Assembly: GCA_019925105.1 (NCBI GenBank)
Contig: JAHGAU010000009.1
Span: 1,426,001 to 1,490,000 of the forward strand
Direction of reading: 5' to 3'
Source: Niebla homalea
Lineage: Eukaryota > Ascomycota > Lecanoromycetes > Lecanorales > Ramalinaceae
DNA length: 64,000 bases
In this document: in pieces, positions 49,729 to 62,818 of the stretch
Position numbering within the stretch: the first letter of the stretch is position 1
How the letters are laid out: the number at the start of each line of letters is the position of its first letter
Notes under the pieces: model-generated
What the model saw: only the letters and a program-made list of their open reading frames with translations
Told to the model about the DNA's origin: nothing
Database searches by the model: none
Made by a program: the position numbers and the translations under genes

Positions 49729-51979
49729 CTCTACCGTCAACCAGACACTAGGTACAAGCGCTGATTATTGAATTATCGCGGATGGTCAAATCATCACAGC
49801 TCGACGAAGTTTCCTAAAGCAAAATGCTGGCATCGAGATCTGGTCGTACAAAGACTGCGATTCGTGAAAGACCAACAATGTGATTGAGTGAATTATCATC
49901 TAAGCCCAACCGGGAGAGTCGGACGAAGTGCATCATTGATATTTTGCTAATTATCCGCGTGACGAAAGGCCTTGAAGAACGAGCATTGCGTGCCTATTAT
50001 CGCTCTATTGTTCTGCCTGTCTTGCTGAATTGTACTTCGTGTACCCATGATGAGAGGGATATCGAAGCAAGGCTTGGGATAAGGTATCACGGGCAAGAGC
50101 CCCACCAGGCGGAGAAAGAAAGTGATTTGGGCGGTCGGCCTTAGGACAGTGGGGAGTGCTACCCGCTTTTCAGGGTCTGCCAAGCCCGGAAATCACCCGC
50201 TTCTATCAATTATATTTACTTCTAGGAAGGGCTCTTCCTCAGTCTTATCTGCCTTATGCACTCAAGGGAGCCTTTCTTGTGGGGATTACTTTGCGCAGGC
50301 TCCCTTGTAACGCCAGCATTGATATGGCATCAGTCGGAAAAGAGTGAAGACGGCTACCTTGGCTTTCTGCAAATCTTAGTCTGTTATTTCCTCGCATAAT
50401 CGTTTCCCGATGTTGATCTTGCTTTTCATAAAAGTGTCACAGCGAGTCCTCATAGATGGCCCAGTTGCTATGGGCTTCATGGGACTAGTGAGAGCAGCTG
50501 TGACTGTGAACGGGACGTCGCCGTCATTAGGACGGATTTTTCTTTGGTCATTAGAATTTGACTCTCACGCGTGAAACGACACTGCCATTTCCGTCTTAGC
50601 CTACAAATTGCTCGACGACGTACAAGCAAGCATGACGAAACACGACCGCCTGAGGAAACCTTGGGCTCCAATGAAACCTTCTTGCTACTACTACTCTTTG
50701 TCAACGGTGAGCCTCCCTATACGAGCAGCTGATCAACATATTGGGTGGCCTAAATGATCAGCCCAGCTCCAAAGACAGCCTTACCCCTTCGGCTGGTCCC
50801 GGTTAGGCACACATGCGGGTTGCCCGTGAAGATGGAAGTGAGAAAGGCGAACACTGCCCAATCCAATATCCTATCCAGTCGCTATCGTTGCTTCATTTTG
50901 AGAATGTCTGGCTTAGCCCAACCTTTCACGAAATGAGTAAAGGCTGGACTGTTAGCAGACCCCGCATGCCCACAATCGGGCTTTTGAAGCAGAAATTGAC
51001 CGGACAATAGGTAATGGCTTATCGCACGCCTTTTGACAATCAGGGGAGTGAGGCTCGAAAGCAGAGCGTTTGTCTCGTTCTCAAGGTTGTTGAACAATTC
51101 AGAAGTTAATGGGCTACCTCCCGTGATAGGAGCTCTAAACAAGAGCAGTCAATGAGAGAGATTACTATTTATCTAGCAGGAGGCTTCCGCGCTATGCCAG
51201 AACAGGAAGCGTATCTTGATATGTTCAAATGTTGCGATCCTCACGGGCACGTACTACCAGAAAGGCGTTATGGTGGGAATATCACGTTCACCAGTTTGAA
51301 TAGGAAGAGGGACTCAAAGGTCCAAAGCATGATTCATTTCATCTGGTTGGCCCGAAAGCAGGCTGTCGTAGATCCAGGTAGTTATGAGAAGCATGTTTCC
51401 AGATCCCCACCTACAAGCCCTGGTCTTTGGTAGGACGTACGAGGATACAGTGCCTTGCCAAACACAAATGAGGACAGCATCTATAGAAGTGATTATCGTG
51501 CTGTCCTTGGGGATGTCTACTTGCACAGATACAGTAGCGATCGATGCTTAAGTAGTCGAAGCTAGGCTTGGTGCCTGCGCGGGGTCGCTGATCTCACCAC
51601 TCCATGACTTTGTTCATAAAGTGAATCCTGTCACCACCAGAGTTACATGTAGATATCTGAACATGAAAGCCAGATGAGAGAATCCTCGTCCCAACGCTCG
51701 TCTAATAATCAAAGCCGGGCCACTCTGTTGTGATTCCTGCACTCTAGCTGAAGAATTCTCTTCTTCATACAAATTCTGAGCTCACATTTATCCACGTATC
51801 TATGGCAATGGAGAGCCCGAATGGCAGAGATCAATTCATCAACTACCCTTCCCCTGTCGAAGGCCCCAAAACGACCTACAGATACACACCAGGCACAAAC
51901 CCTGTGTTATCGGGATTACCACTGACGATCGCAAGCACACTGTATTCATATACTTGCCCTCGTTGAGGCTACAGCTGAC
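49729..51979. other. Gene-poor interval, 2.25 kb
   Basis: No supported gene between the divergent MFS and amidase genes. All open frames are under 95 codons and none shows domain motifs or compatible splicing. No RNA gene or inverted-repeat element was noticed. Confidence 0.45.
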
Positions 51980-54343
51980 ATGGCAACTAGAGTCACAAAT
52001 GTAAGCCCCTTGGCAGGCTTGTTCTGGACCAATGCCGGGTTTGGAGTTCTCAGGAAAATCGACATCTTGAACGACTATGAGCCGCGCTATGATCCCACAG
52101 TCATTCTAGTCAGCGACGTAGACAACTCTGCGACAGATACCCAGGAGATAAATTGTCACACTAAAGATGCAAAGGGCCATCATTCTGGCATCCAAGACTA
52201 CAGCGACGCTTATCGATCCAACGCTACTACTCCACGGAAGGTAGCTGAGCTTCTGCTCGGCTTGATAGACAAGGATGCCGATGCACGGCATGAGTTCGTA
52301 TCTGTCGACGAGAAAGAAGTGCTGGCTGCTGCCAACGCGTCGACCAACAGATATCATGAGGGTAAAGCGTTGGGACCGCTAGACGGCATTCCAGTTGCTG
52401 TAAAAGGTACGTAGAAGTCCAGATTCCCTGAAGCTCTTCCTTATCGCGTCTCCACCTTGGTGTTTTGCCCAATGAGTTCCTAGCTTTTATCTCTCGATTA
52501 TGCATGTGTTGCTGTAAATCACAATCTTCAGCCAACAAGACCAGGACAAGTTGATTTCGGAGTGAAAAACGTTGAGCGAGCGAGTTGAGAAACACGTCAG
52601 CTATTCTAAGCATGGAACGCGGATATGCTTCTTCCAATATGGAGAACAGGAAAGTTTTTGTCAGAGGCACTGCACATGAAAGTCTCCAAGTCCAGAAGCG
52701 ATTTTTATCTCGTAACCGGAACGCAGACCGATCGATAATGCTGATTCTGGCCGTGCAGATGAGGTTCATCTTCGCAAACATCCTCAAAAGCTCGGTTCAG
52801 TCCAAGACTTTACAAAACCGCAGCAAGATACAACCTGGTGTGTCCGGAAATGGCAGGAAGCCGGCGCCGTAGTCATCGGGAAGTTGAACATGCATGAGCT
52901 TGGCCTGGGTGAGACCATCATCATTTTCACACTAGATATCACGCCGAGTGACATGGGAGGATCCTGACTATCAAATCGAACAGACACGTGCGGCAACAAT
53001 CCCATCACCGGTACACCGCCCAATCCACAAAATCACAATTTCTATCCTGGTAAGTCCCTACCATTGCATCAGCCTTTGTCATCTCCTTCTACCTGTCATT
53101 CTCCTCTAGCTAAGAACCCCCACACAAATAGCCCGTTCCACATATCACCCACCGCTAACTTTTCCTCCCCCACATAGGCGGTTCTTCGTCCGCCTCCGCC
53201 ACGACCGTATCCCGGAATCTCCTCCCCCTGACCCTTGGCTGCGACGGCGGCGGTAGCATCCGCATCCCCTCCACTTACTGCGGCATCTATGGCCTTAAAC
53301 CGACGCACAACCGCGTCGGGCGGTCTCCAGCCACCAACCTCGCCTCATCAACCTCAACAATCGGGCCGATGGCTGGATGTATGGCAGATCTGGAGGTGGG
53401 ATATCGTGTCATGGCCGCCCCTGACATAGCAGGGAAGGGAGCGAGTGCGATGTTCGGTCCGCCGCGCCCGACGAGCAAAGCAGGAGGTAGCCGGGGAAGT
53501 AAAAAGAGAATGCTAGGTATCTGTAGGCAATGGTTTGACTGCGCCGACCCTCCGGTCCTGGACCTCTGCCACCCCGCCCTCTCCCACTACGAGTCCACGG
53601 GCGACTACGAAATCATCGACATCGACCTGCCTCTCCTCCACGAAGGTAAGTCATCTCAGGACATCCGCTCTTGCCCGTCTATGTACGAAGAAACATGCTG
53701 GCCAGAAGATACCCCGGGAGAACACGTGCTCGGATACCCTAATTCATTCCCAAAGAACCACACTGACTTCCCCCTCCCTTCCTTTCATCCAGGCCAACTT
53801 GCCCACGCCCTCAGCATCCTCACCGAAATCCTCGCCTCAACCTCGGGCAGCCTCGGCAATTTCACCGCACCCACCAGCCTTACCCTCTCGGTGGCCCGGC
53901 ACACATCATCAGTCGACTTCCTGCTCGCCCAGAAACTGCGGAACCTTTTGATGCAGCATCTCGCCTTCTTGTTCGCCAAACACCCAGGCTTGCTGATCGT
54001 CACCCCCACGACCCCGAATGCTGGATGGCCGATTGGAGGTCCGGGGGAGTTGGGGAGAGGGGTCAGCAATGCGAATATGAGTGTGAGAAGCATGACGTAT
54101 GTGTGGTTGGCGAATTTCTCGGGTTGTCCAGCCATTAGCATCCCGGTGGGTAAAGCCAGCGGAGAGAAGAAAGGGATGGGGGAGGTGCCTGTGGGGTTGA
54201 TGGCGATGGGGGAGTGGGGGGATGAGGAAGGGTTGTTGGAGTGGGGGAGGAGGGGGGAAGAGTATGTGGTGGGCGGGGAGGGGAAGATGGGGAGGCCCAA
54301 CGATTGGGTCGATATGTTGGAGATGGCCAAGGGGATGAAGTAG
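51980..54343 (+). CDS. Amidase (amidase signature family)
   Basis: Five exons (51980-52406, 52759-52908, 52984-53049, 53178-53645, 53793-54343) give 553 residues. The first part of the catalytic Lys region is GPLDGIPVAVKDEV across intron 1. Then come WQEAGAVVIGKLNMHELGLDTCGNNP, the GGSSSASA serine cluster, LTLGCDGGGSIRIPSTYCGIYGLKP (catalytic Ser-cisSer-Lys arrangement) and a C-terminal PNDWVDMLEMAKGMK. Amidase-signature enzymes hydrolyse carboxamides to acids and ammonia; the substrate cannot be read from sequence. The usual glycine after GGSS is replaced by serine and alanine, and GTDGGG by GCDGGG, small departures from the consensus. Intron 1 is 352 nt, far longer than typical here; introns 3 and 4 are 128 and 147 nt. 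Confidence 0.9.
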
Positions 54344-57300
54344 GATGGGGAGGGGTACTGCGTTGATAATTGGATTCAGCGCGGGCGAGGCCGGGCAGTG
54401 GTTGGGGATGACTGGTAAGTTGTTCAGATCTTGGAGGCCGAGTCAAAGAGATACACGTGGTGTGTAAGAAAGAAGTGATTGGACTGTTTGGCACTGTGAC
54501 TGAACACGTCTCTTGGAATGGCAGTACTGGTCTATCCCTCCAGCTTGAAGCAACACCTAGAGGGCATTTGTACACTGCACAAGTCCGTGCGCAGTGTATC
54601 TGTGAACGCATGAAGTTGTGCGGTACCGCGGACACTCAACCCGATCGCAAGGAAAGAGCGACAATCGCTAATGCTGATAGTTTAACGGAGCAGCGGGCGA
54701 ACAAAGGACCAAATGCTGGTAAAAAGGCTATTTGTTCGAGGGGATGGGGTGACGAGTACGAGATTGCCATCGGCCGGGTACGTGACTTGGGTAGGCATTG
54801 TGGGAGATAGCAGTAGGTATTGACAGTAGAATGGCTCGAACGTCTGGCTATCAGTCAGGTACCTTACATTTCCCAACCGGTCTTGGTCCTCGTGGTGATC
54901 TCCCCTCTTCAGCCAGGGAGGTTATGTTGGGGACAATGACCCACTGCCCCGAAATCCGTCAGACAGCAGCAAAAACAAATTGAAAGGAACGCAGAAATGT
55001 GGCTGGGCTAATCAGCTAGTGATCATTGACGTCTTGCTACACCTTTTCTCATATCCATGTCCCTTTCATTCGGTAGAAGGTTCGCCGGGAGAAGAAGATG
55101 TGTGTACCCCACTTACTAATTGCTCAGACGACATGAGGATATGCGAACGCGTGAAGTGTTGCAGAAGATGTCTTGAACTGTTTGGCTGACGACCGTACAC
55201 GTTTATCGGCATTGTCGTTCTCGTATCAGCGTCTGTTTCCCCAGGGGAAAAGGAACGTGCGGAGGACATCTGCCCTCATCTCTCAGACCCTAGACTAGAA
55301 GATGAGCGCAGATGGCTCTGTGTGTGGACGTGGAATGGCTGAACTGCTTGGCTCACGACTGTACACGTCTCACTGAAAGAGATCGTCTGCACCAAGATTC
55401 TAGCCCTCGGATCACGAGTAATTCGTTCAGGCATTTCCGGTCAGTGTCTGGGGATATGCATTGAAAACATTCTGAGTTGCACCAGTTGCATAATGTATTG
55501 CAGCGAGATCGCTGAAGAATCCAGCTTGCAACCATAGATGCCGGTCATAATGCTGGTCCAGACCTTGTACCGAGATTGCCAGAAGATTGCCCGGGACTTG
55601 CAATGTAGTGGCTGCTGCCATATTTGGCCAGTAATCTACACACTTCTATGAGACGAGAATGGTGGCATCAACGTCCTCCCCTCTAGATGCAGGAATCTTG
55701 GCCAAGAAACTTTGGCAAGTGAAGTAAAGAAAGATGCAGCTGTACCACAAACAAGGAATTATGGCTGACTTGATTGGCCAATGACTACCCACCCATCTCC
55801 ACAGGACAGTCTCTCAACCAGCGACTCTTTCTTCAGGGTAGAGTACATCGATGCAAGTGCACGAATCAGGAGATGGCATCCAGCTCTTCGCCGACAACCA
55901 AGGTGGGCCGGCGACCAGCGAGGAGACGTGCGACTGTCTACTCGCCGTCTCGTGTTACAGCTCGTTCTGCAGAACATGACTGGGCCTGAAGTGGAGTGTG
56001 TGGAGTGTGTAGGGATTGATAGGCTCCAGCCCATGGGGGCCCTTGACTCTGCGACCTGTCATCGGCATTATCAGCATTCAAGCTAGGCTAATGCGAAGAG
56101 ATGGCAGAGCCTCAAGGAGATGATTGCAGGTAATTCCCGTATTTCTATTGCGGGGGTCAATCTAAGGTCGAATTCTGCAAATCATACGGGTCAGCATTCC
56201 AAGGTATGATGAGTAGAATGATCTTGGAATATAGACCAAGACTAAGAATCAATGATGATTTGGTGAAATGCTTTCATCGATATCTGGCTGAAGAATCTTG
56301 CCGAACAAGGGAAATCCGATGTACGGAGGCAGACGCAAGGGACCCACCAGACCTGTAACACTAGCGTACGAACCCCACGGTTGGAAGTCTAAGTACTCTT
56401 GTACCTCGGAACTAGGGTTTAGGAAAGCTAGAAGATTATTACTCGGGTGCTCGGATTGATGAAATGATTCCGGGTTTGTTATGCGCATCATCGAAAAGCG
56501 GATGCATAACATCACTAGCCTTGCCGCACATGGATGCCATCGATCGTGCTAAAGCTACCTAGGGAATTTTGTTGATCCGGTAGTCTTTGCTTTCTGAAGC
56601 TCAAACGCAAGCTGACGATCCTTGCCGTATCTTCTGCCGATATTGTGGGTATCGACAATTGCTGATGTTGGAGGAGCATGTACCATATGACCATAGCATG
56701 AATTCAGGAATTTCATGGCAGAGATAGACTTTGGCTTATTGAGTGGTGATCTTGGTTCAGTCGGACATTGAAAAGGTGTAATTCTGTACCGAGATACGAG
56801 CAAGCTTGAGAAGGTTGTTGCCAGTCTGTGACTAACTGCTAGTGCTAGTCAACCAGAAGTAGTTGTTATTTCCATCCATGCTTGGGAAAAAGACTATGAG
56901 AGGTGTAGGAAAGAATTTCCTCCTTGGTTCCTCGGTTAGGAATTGGGATTCAGGATGGAAAAGATCATCCTGATAGCTCATAGCTGCCCGCGTTTTAGAG
57001 CCTCGCGTGCGAAAAGCTACCCACCTTCTGTTGGATGGTGTATTATTGCTGTTGGATGGATGGAACCTGGGAGCCTTTAAACAGACACTTGGCCTCCTCT
57101 CAAGCTTTATTAGGAGATAGCTCCGACTTCAGCTGAATGAGGATCATGTTTAATGTCGACATAAGCGTTCCAGGGGACACGGCTTGAGCACTTGAGCAGT
57201 CAGCAACTCAGCATATCAGGCTGGAAAGGATTCAGCAATGAGCAACCTCGTCTAAGACATTCATGATTCATCTGGTCGGTGGTGGGGTTCATCCAAGATT

Positions 57301-57847
57301 GGACAGTCTTGCCAGTATACAAATTTAGCCTTGCGCTTCTGCCCTTGCCGCATGACAGTCCATGATTGGGATGCGTTTGGAGCTTGTGAAATGCAGCTAA
57401 ATGATTAGCTCATTCACCATTCACCATTCACCCCCACTCCCCTCTGCGCTTCTGCCACCTCGCAGCACCGGAACCCTATCATGATGCTGGTAACCAGGGA
57501 CAAGCAAAAGATTATATGTAGGTACAATGTCATGGTGAGAACAATCTATTAGTTCGCTGGACACACCTTAAAAATTCGTGTCAAGGCCGTAAGAATTCTC
57601 ACTCCCACTCCCATGCCCTGGATGCTCGTGAATGGAAGATCGAGTTGCGCCATCCATCTAATGATCCCGCTTATTATTATTTGGCCCGTGGCCCTCCTTC
57701 CGTCCTTCGAAATGACTTTTAGTGGAGCAGCAACGCTAACGCTAGTAAAAAGTCCACTTCTGCCTCGCTTCCACCGGACGAGCCATGGTGCACTGAGCGA
57801 CGGTGCTCGGGTATAGTATTAAGGCCAGATTCCCGTCATCACCACCA
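54344..57847. other. Gene-poor interval, 3.5 kb
   Basis: The longest gene-free stretch in the window. Frames are short and unsupported. Around 54477, 55170 and 55335 there are three diverged copies of a 40-nt word (see findings). Near 57415-57435 the heptamer ATTCACC is repeated. No transposase, RNA gene or conserved exon was recognised. Confidence 0.45.
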
Positions 57848-59415
57848 TCACGGCCGAACATGTGGTGGATCATAGTGTGCTGTTGTCCCTTGGGAATATG
57901 CCGATATGGGCCTTGTGGGTTCCGTGCCGAGCCGTAAGGACTCGCAATCTCCTTTCGTCCTGAGGACCCCCCGATGTTGTGCCTGGAAGGCCGCCCGCTG
58001 GCCAGCCTGCTGCTGCTTCCGACTGACTCGGATCATCCGATAAGCATCCTCGTCGTCGGCACCGTCTCTGGTGCCCCAAGCAGTCTGCCATGCGGAATTG
58101 CACGTCAGCATCTATCAGTCCATATCATGATGTAGCTGTGCAACGTGAAGTCATCATTGGATCCGAGGAACAAGATTAAGGAGCCACAGCAACTCACCAC
58201 GTTCAGGGATAGCATAGCTTTGGCCTTGATCAGGCCATGTAAATAACCAAAGATAATCGACACCGGCAAGAGGAGGAAATCCACCGGGTATCGGACATAG
58301 TGTCCTGTAAGCTTGACAAACTTGCTGATGAACATCCATGCAAGTAACGCTGTGAGCCCAATGGTCCGGCTATCGGAGCACCAAGGCCGAGAACATATCA
58401 GAAAGGTGTAGATGATCAGGAAATCCCAAAGGAAAGCCCAGTGGACAATGGTGGTCTGATGCACGGCATACGTGCTCCACGGTTGCGTCCTGCATCGGGT
58501 TTCGGTCAGCAAAATGTTGTCTTGGTCGGTTTGTCGGATTGAAGGAGGATGCCAACCTCCAAACGTGACGCTCCCAGAACATGCTCGTTATGTTGCTTCG
58601 CCAATTGCTTCGTGACCATCGAAGGCATTGCTTCACAAAATTGGGATTGTCCTCCAATGTCGTCAACACCTCCGCCTCCTTGTGGTACTGGTATGCAATT
58701 TTCTTGTGGTGAGAGACGAGCCATCTCGTGATGAAATTGTCGTCGTCTGCGTTCAGTCGGTACCGTCCAAGCCATTCCTCGTGAGTGAAACCATGGGTGA
58801 AAGCTTTGTCCTGCAGAATGTTGGTCCGGTAGGCTACAGTGCGGCCAGATAAGCAGGGAAGTCCTCCGTCCATGTACATGCAGGACGCACAGTCGAAGTT
58901 GCGACGTTCGAGGTACAGGGCATTAAGATAGCTGTAGATCCGTTGCCTCAGCTTCGGCTTCTCCGCACGTCGAAGCCGTTGATTGGTCCCAACACCACCG
59001 TATGTCTCATCTTCGAGCGGTGCCAGCATCCATTGTAACAGGTTTGGGGGCCAAAGCACGTCGTCATCCGCAAACACCGTAATCTGGGTCTTGGTCTCCG
59101 GGATGGCACGGACCATTTGACGTCTTTTGTTGGGGTAAGCTATGCTGAGGACTTTCACCCGTGAGGTCCGCATCTCTGCAATCATGCGTCCAGCTCGTTC
59201 CAGATTAGCATCCGTGGTGACAATCATGACTTCAAACGGCTCCGCGCCAAGTATACTCTCGATCGTCTCCTTAAGAACCCGGCCATCGCCGGAGATGGAA
59301 GGGATGATGACGGTGACATCTTGAGAGCTCAGTCTTGGGTTGCTGGGAATAGGGATCGGTCGTAATCGGGTAAAAGCAAATAGGTTGACTACCAATCGTA
59401 AATATCGATACAGGC
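57848..59415 (-). CDS. GT2 polysaccharide synthase (Cps1/ZtGT2 type), 5' end unresolved
   Basis: Three certain minus-strand exons (59415-58557, 58489-58198, 58084-57848) code about 460 residues. Seen: DVTVIIPSISGDGRVLKETIESIL, the FADDDVLWPPNL metal/UDP site, GGVGTNQRLRR, the ADDDNFITRWL acceptor-side motif and QCLRWSRSNWRSN (QxxRW processive motif), followed by three or more membrane helices (TTIVHWAFLWDFLIIYTFLIC, IGLTALLAWMFISKF, VDFLLLPVSIIFGYLHGL). This is the type 2 glycosyltransferase family of Cryptococcus Cps1 and the GT2 protein needed for hyphal growth on surfaces in plant-pathogenic fungi. The first coding exon, expected to hold an N-terminal membrane segment, lies between about 59450 and 59570; candidate ATGs occur there (for example 59525) but no junction was fully convincing. 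The last exon is a soluble tail rich in Arg/Gln. Confidence 0.85.
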
Positions 59416-59570
59416 TGTGACACGAACAATCAGTTCGCCTTCTTCAAACTCTGGCAGACCAGGGGAAGTCGCAAGCAAGGTGCAACATACAACAACGACA
59501 GAAACAAATCAAGGCTGGAGAGCATGCTGGGAAGAAACGAGCGTAAGGATGAACCATGATATTCGGCAAC

Positions 59571-61657
59571 ATGGGTTAGGATTCGCAATTGTCGCCGGAG
59601 AGGAGCACAGGCACATGAGGGCTATTAAGGGAGAATAGGTTGAATATTGAAATGATGTCGAACCTCGCTCAATTGTAAGCTAAGGTAGCTGTATCGCATA
59701 GGAAGGTGGCTTGCTGATGCAGTATGCGCAAGTGTCCAGGCCCTGCGATACGTACCAGGCCAGATACGGGTGGTGCAGGAGAGGTTATTTGGAAGTGCGT
59801 CTTGCAGACTGTCTTGAAGACTGGGACATTAAGTTATTTCATGCCATGGCTCCACGAGCTTAGCAAGAACCCAAGTGAATCCAGAGGGAACCCAGTGGGA
59901 TCGCCAGTCCCGTTGGCCGTTACACGATCAGGGTTCGTCTAGTGGATGCGTAAGGTGCATAAGTCTCATGCACCGGCGGAAGAAAGTGGTGTGCAGAAGG
60001 ATGGGGCAGGGTTTGTTGAGTCTAGTCGTTGTAACCAACGAAAGCCCGTCGAGCCGCAACCTGTGCCATTAGTCGCCGATTTTGGTCCATTCGACCCCGC
60101 GCTTTCAGTCTCACGGTCTCACCCAGTCAGCCTCCTCTAGTCCTCTGAGTCTCTGACTCGAGAATTGCTCGCAAACCCCACTTGCCCCTGGGAATCGATC
60201 GAGCCCCCGGATTGAAGCCAGGCTTAATCGCGTCGTCCCAGTCTTTAGAGAGAGAAGCTGCTGAGTGCTGACGGGTCTCTCCCCTGGTTCCACAATTTCG
60301 CCTGGGGAGTGGGAACTGCTGCGACTGCTTTCTCTTTCTTGCCCATCAGGTGTTTGACTCCTGTCCACACCAGTCATGCCGACCGTTTCCTCTTTTCTCG
60401 CAGCCGATTTCCTGGAACTTTAAGCCGAGCCGAGCAACGCAAGGGTCACATCTATCGATCCATTTTATTGCCCTGCATGCAGGTGATGGTAGATTCCATG
60501 TCGCCCCATCGCTAGACCCACAAATTGAACGCCACTCGATCCAACAGAGTTAGAATGTTCCAATACTTGTGTGCGCTTAGTTCCGGAGCCATACCGGAGG
60601 ACGAATTTAGAAGAATCGAATTTCCGACCGGAGCCTTCTTTAGTTCTTTGCGCAGCCTTTCGCAACCAGGTTCAACTGGCCAAGGCCCCAGGTGATTGTA
60701 ATCCAACATGTTTCAGAGCCTTGAGATGCACACTACCCGTTTGAGGGTCGCAGTCGGCTCCAGAATCATTGATTCGCTCCTGAAATCGGGAGGCTGGGCT
60801 GGAAGGCCTGTGCGAGCGGCTCCGTCGAGAGATTTGGGGGCGTCTCATGCAATCTGGAAATTAAGGTAGGTACGTTCCAGCTTGATAGAGCCGCTCCCCT
60901 ACTAGGAAGCGCGTACCTTTTTGGTGTTTCCCGTTCCGGGGTTCTTCTGGACAAGTCACAAGTGGCAGTTGACCTCACGACTCTTGACTTCCGTGTCTCG
61001 AACCAGATAGCTCTGTAGACATCTGTCGACCAGGTCACTTGTTCTCCGTCAAGATGTAGGGATCCTTCTAGACGATTATGAGAATTGGCGAATGTGAGAA
61101 TTCGCCAATCGGCAGAAACCTGCTCGGCCCTCCATTATCCCATTGTCTCATGACTGCAGTCTTTGTATCTGATCCATGCGAGCAACGTGCACGTCAACGA
61201 TGCACCGTTGCGCACACACATGTTTCGATCGGCCGGCAAAGCAAGAATCCGACTTCCCCCCGTTAGTGGCCGTTGCTTGGATTGCAGGACTGCTGCAAGC
61301 CTGCAACAACATGTGCATTCAATTATAGCTGCAGTAGATCGGAATTGTTTCAACTTTCATCCGTGTAAAAGTCACGAATCCAGAATCCAATTCCCAGCCG
61401 CAGACCCGTCCTAAGTCTAGCGTATAGCCGACGACTTCTGGCCTAGGCAAGCACCCCGCAAGCCTCGTAATCATATGTCGCACAAAGGCGGACCTCTTCC
61501 TTGTACGAAATCGAGCATCGTGGGGGCACCAGGGTTGCATCCTGGTAGATCGTAGATGCCGCTGTCATCTGACTTAGAAACTTGTCTGCGGTCGCACATG
61601 TGGGGAACAGGTGGGGTTAAAGCAGTGAGCAGTGATGCTGATCAATACCAACTATGT
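59571..61657. other. Gene-poor interval, 2.1 kb
   Basis: No supported gene upstream of the GT2 gene and downstream of the SPRY gene. Contains a perfect 10-bp hairpin at 61084-61109. Short frames on both strands lack motifs. Confidence 0.45.
61084..61109. repeat. Small perfect hairpin
   Basis: ATTGGCGAAT, a six-base loop GTGAGA, then ATTCGCCAAT. It could be a dyad binding site or simply chance; it is not next to a gene start. Confidence 0.6.
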
Positions 61658-62818
61658 TCAGTGTGGACGCCAGAGCCATTCGTTTCGCTTGAACTTGACG
61701 GCAAATTCGGTGCCACCGAAAACACCAACGGCCCCGTAAAGATCGAAAAGACCATCCAGTCCGTCGATCCCTTGATCGAGTTCATGATCCAACTCTTCGT
61801 GTAGATCCCAATTACCGCAGTAATTTCCATTCTTGGTGAAGAAGACTTCAATCGAACTCTTCAGCAATGCCGCCGATCGGGACTCAACATCGTATCCGGG
61901 CGGGCTTTCTGGTACTGAAAACTTCAATCCGATTCCTACAGTGTCGCCTTCTTTCAAAGGATTGGTGAAGTCCTTGCCGCCCCAGGTATCATTGACGTAA
62001 CGTCGGCCGTCGTCGCTATGTATGCCCAGACTAGCTCGCTCCCAGCCGGGCATCCTCCAGGTGGGGTAAGGCATCGCACAATATCCAAGGGCAATCGTAC
62101 TTTCACTGTCTGTGCCTGCATATCCCCTTGACAAGATCTCAACCTCATAATACACCGTTTTAGCCTTGCCAGAGTGTACAGGCGAATCGGCATATGCGAA
62201 GTAAAGGGGCGAGGATGTTATGAGACACGAGTCTTTCATCCCAGCACGTGTAGAACCTTTCCAGTGTCCCGTGCCACGCATGAGCAGGTCACCTTGGTAC
62301 TCTTGCGGTTTCATCAGTCGTACATCGCCATTGTGTACAGCAGCGATTTGGTCGGGTGTTGGCCGATGTGGATAGATCAAGGGATTGACCTGGCACCAAT
62401 CGTGGGCGCGGTCCGCTTCTTGCGAATCTGCATTATTCGTGGTAGGTTGCTCGTGGCCTGCGCTTGGAGGTGGCGGAAGTAGAGCATTATCTGGGATGAC
62501 GGTCCAGTCATGATATGGAGGTGGGTCAACATGACCTGGAGGAGGGCCAGGAGGGGGAGCGAATTGTTCTTGCTGCCCTGGTGGGGGACCTGGCGGCGGT
62601 GCGAAATGCTCTTGTTTGCCTGGTGGCGGCCTTGAAGGTGGTGCGTATGATTGGTCGGATGGGTAGCTAGACTTGTGAGCGGGTGGTGCTCTGGGTGGAG
62701 GGGCGAATTCCTGCTCTGGCTCATAGCGATGATTGGATGAGGAAGAAACCGGTTGGTCTCCTCCCCCAATGGAACTCGGGTGATTTCCCTTGAGCGACTT
62801 GGACTTGAAGAATCCCAT
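61658..62818 (-). CDS. SPRY-domain protein with proline-rich repeats
   Basis: An intronless ATG frame of 386 residues starting MGFFKSKSLKG. Residues 35-115 are Pro-rich with repeated APPPGPPPG(Q/H)-type units. A SPRY (B30.2-like) domain fills about 165-380: SSPLYFAYADSPVHSGKAKTVYYEVEIL, TIALGYCAMPYPTWRMPGWERASLGIHSDDGR, GDTVGIGLKFSVP and IEVFFTKNGNYCGNWDL are its recognisable strands. The MGFF start and nearby basic residues suggest membrane association through N-myristoylation or lipid contact, which is inference. SPRY domains are protein-interaction modules; related fungal endosomal proteins act as adaptors in vacuolar sorting (Ssh4/Ear1 type), but those have a membrane span that is missing here. 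Function not assigned. Confidence 0.88.
   Translation of the reverse strand: MGFFKSKSLKGNHPSSIGGGDQPVSSSSNHRYEPEQEFAPPPRAPPAHKSSYPSDQSYAPPSRPPPGKQEHFAPPPGPPPGQQEQFAPPPGPPPGHVDPPPYHDWTVIPDNALLPPPPSAGHEQPTTNNADSQEADRAHDWCQVNPLIYPHRPTPDQIAAVHNGDVRLMKPQEYQGDLLMRGTGHWKGSTRAGMKDSCLITSSPLYFAYADSPVHSGKAKTVYYEVEILSRGYAGTDSESTIALGYCAMPYPTWRMPGWERASLGIHSDDGRRYVNDTWGGKDFTNPLKEGDTVGIGLKFSVPESPPGYDVESRSAALLKSSIEVFFTKNGNYCGNWDLHEELDHELDQGIDGLDGLFDLYGAVGVFGGTEFAVKFKRNEWLWRPH

Noticed and set aside
46490..57847. MFS transporter, amidase and GT2 as a secondary-metabolite cluster
   Set aside because: No backbone synthase, pathway regulator or tailoring set is present, and the genes are far apart and unrelated.
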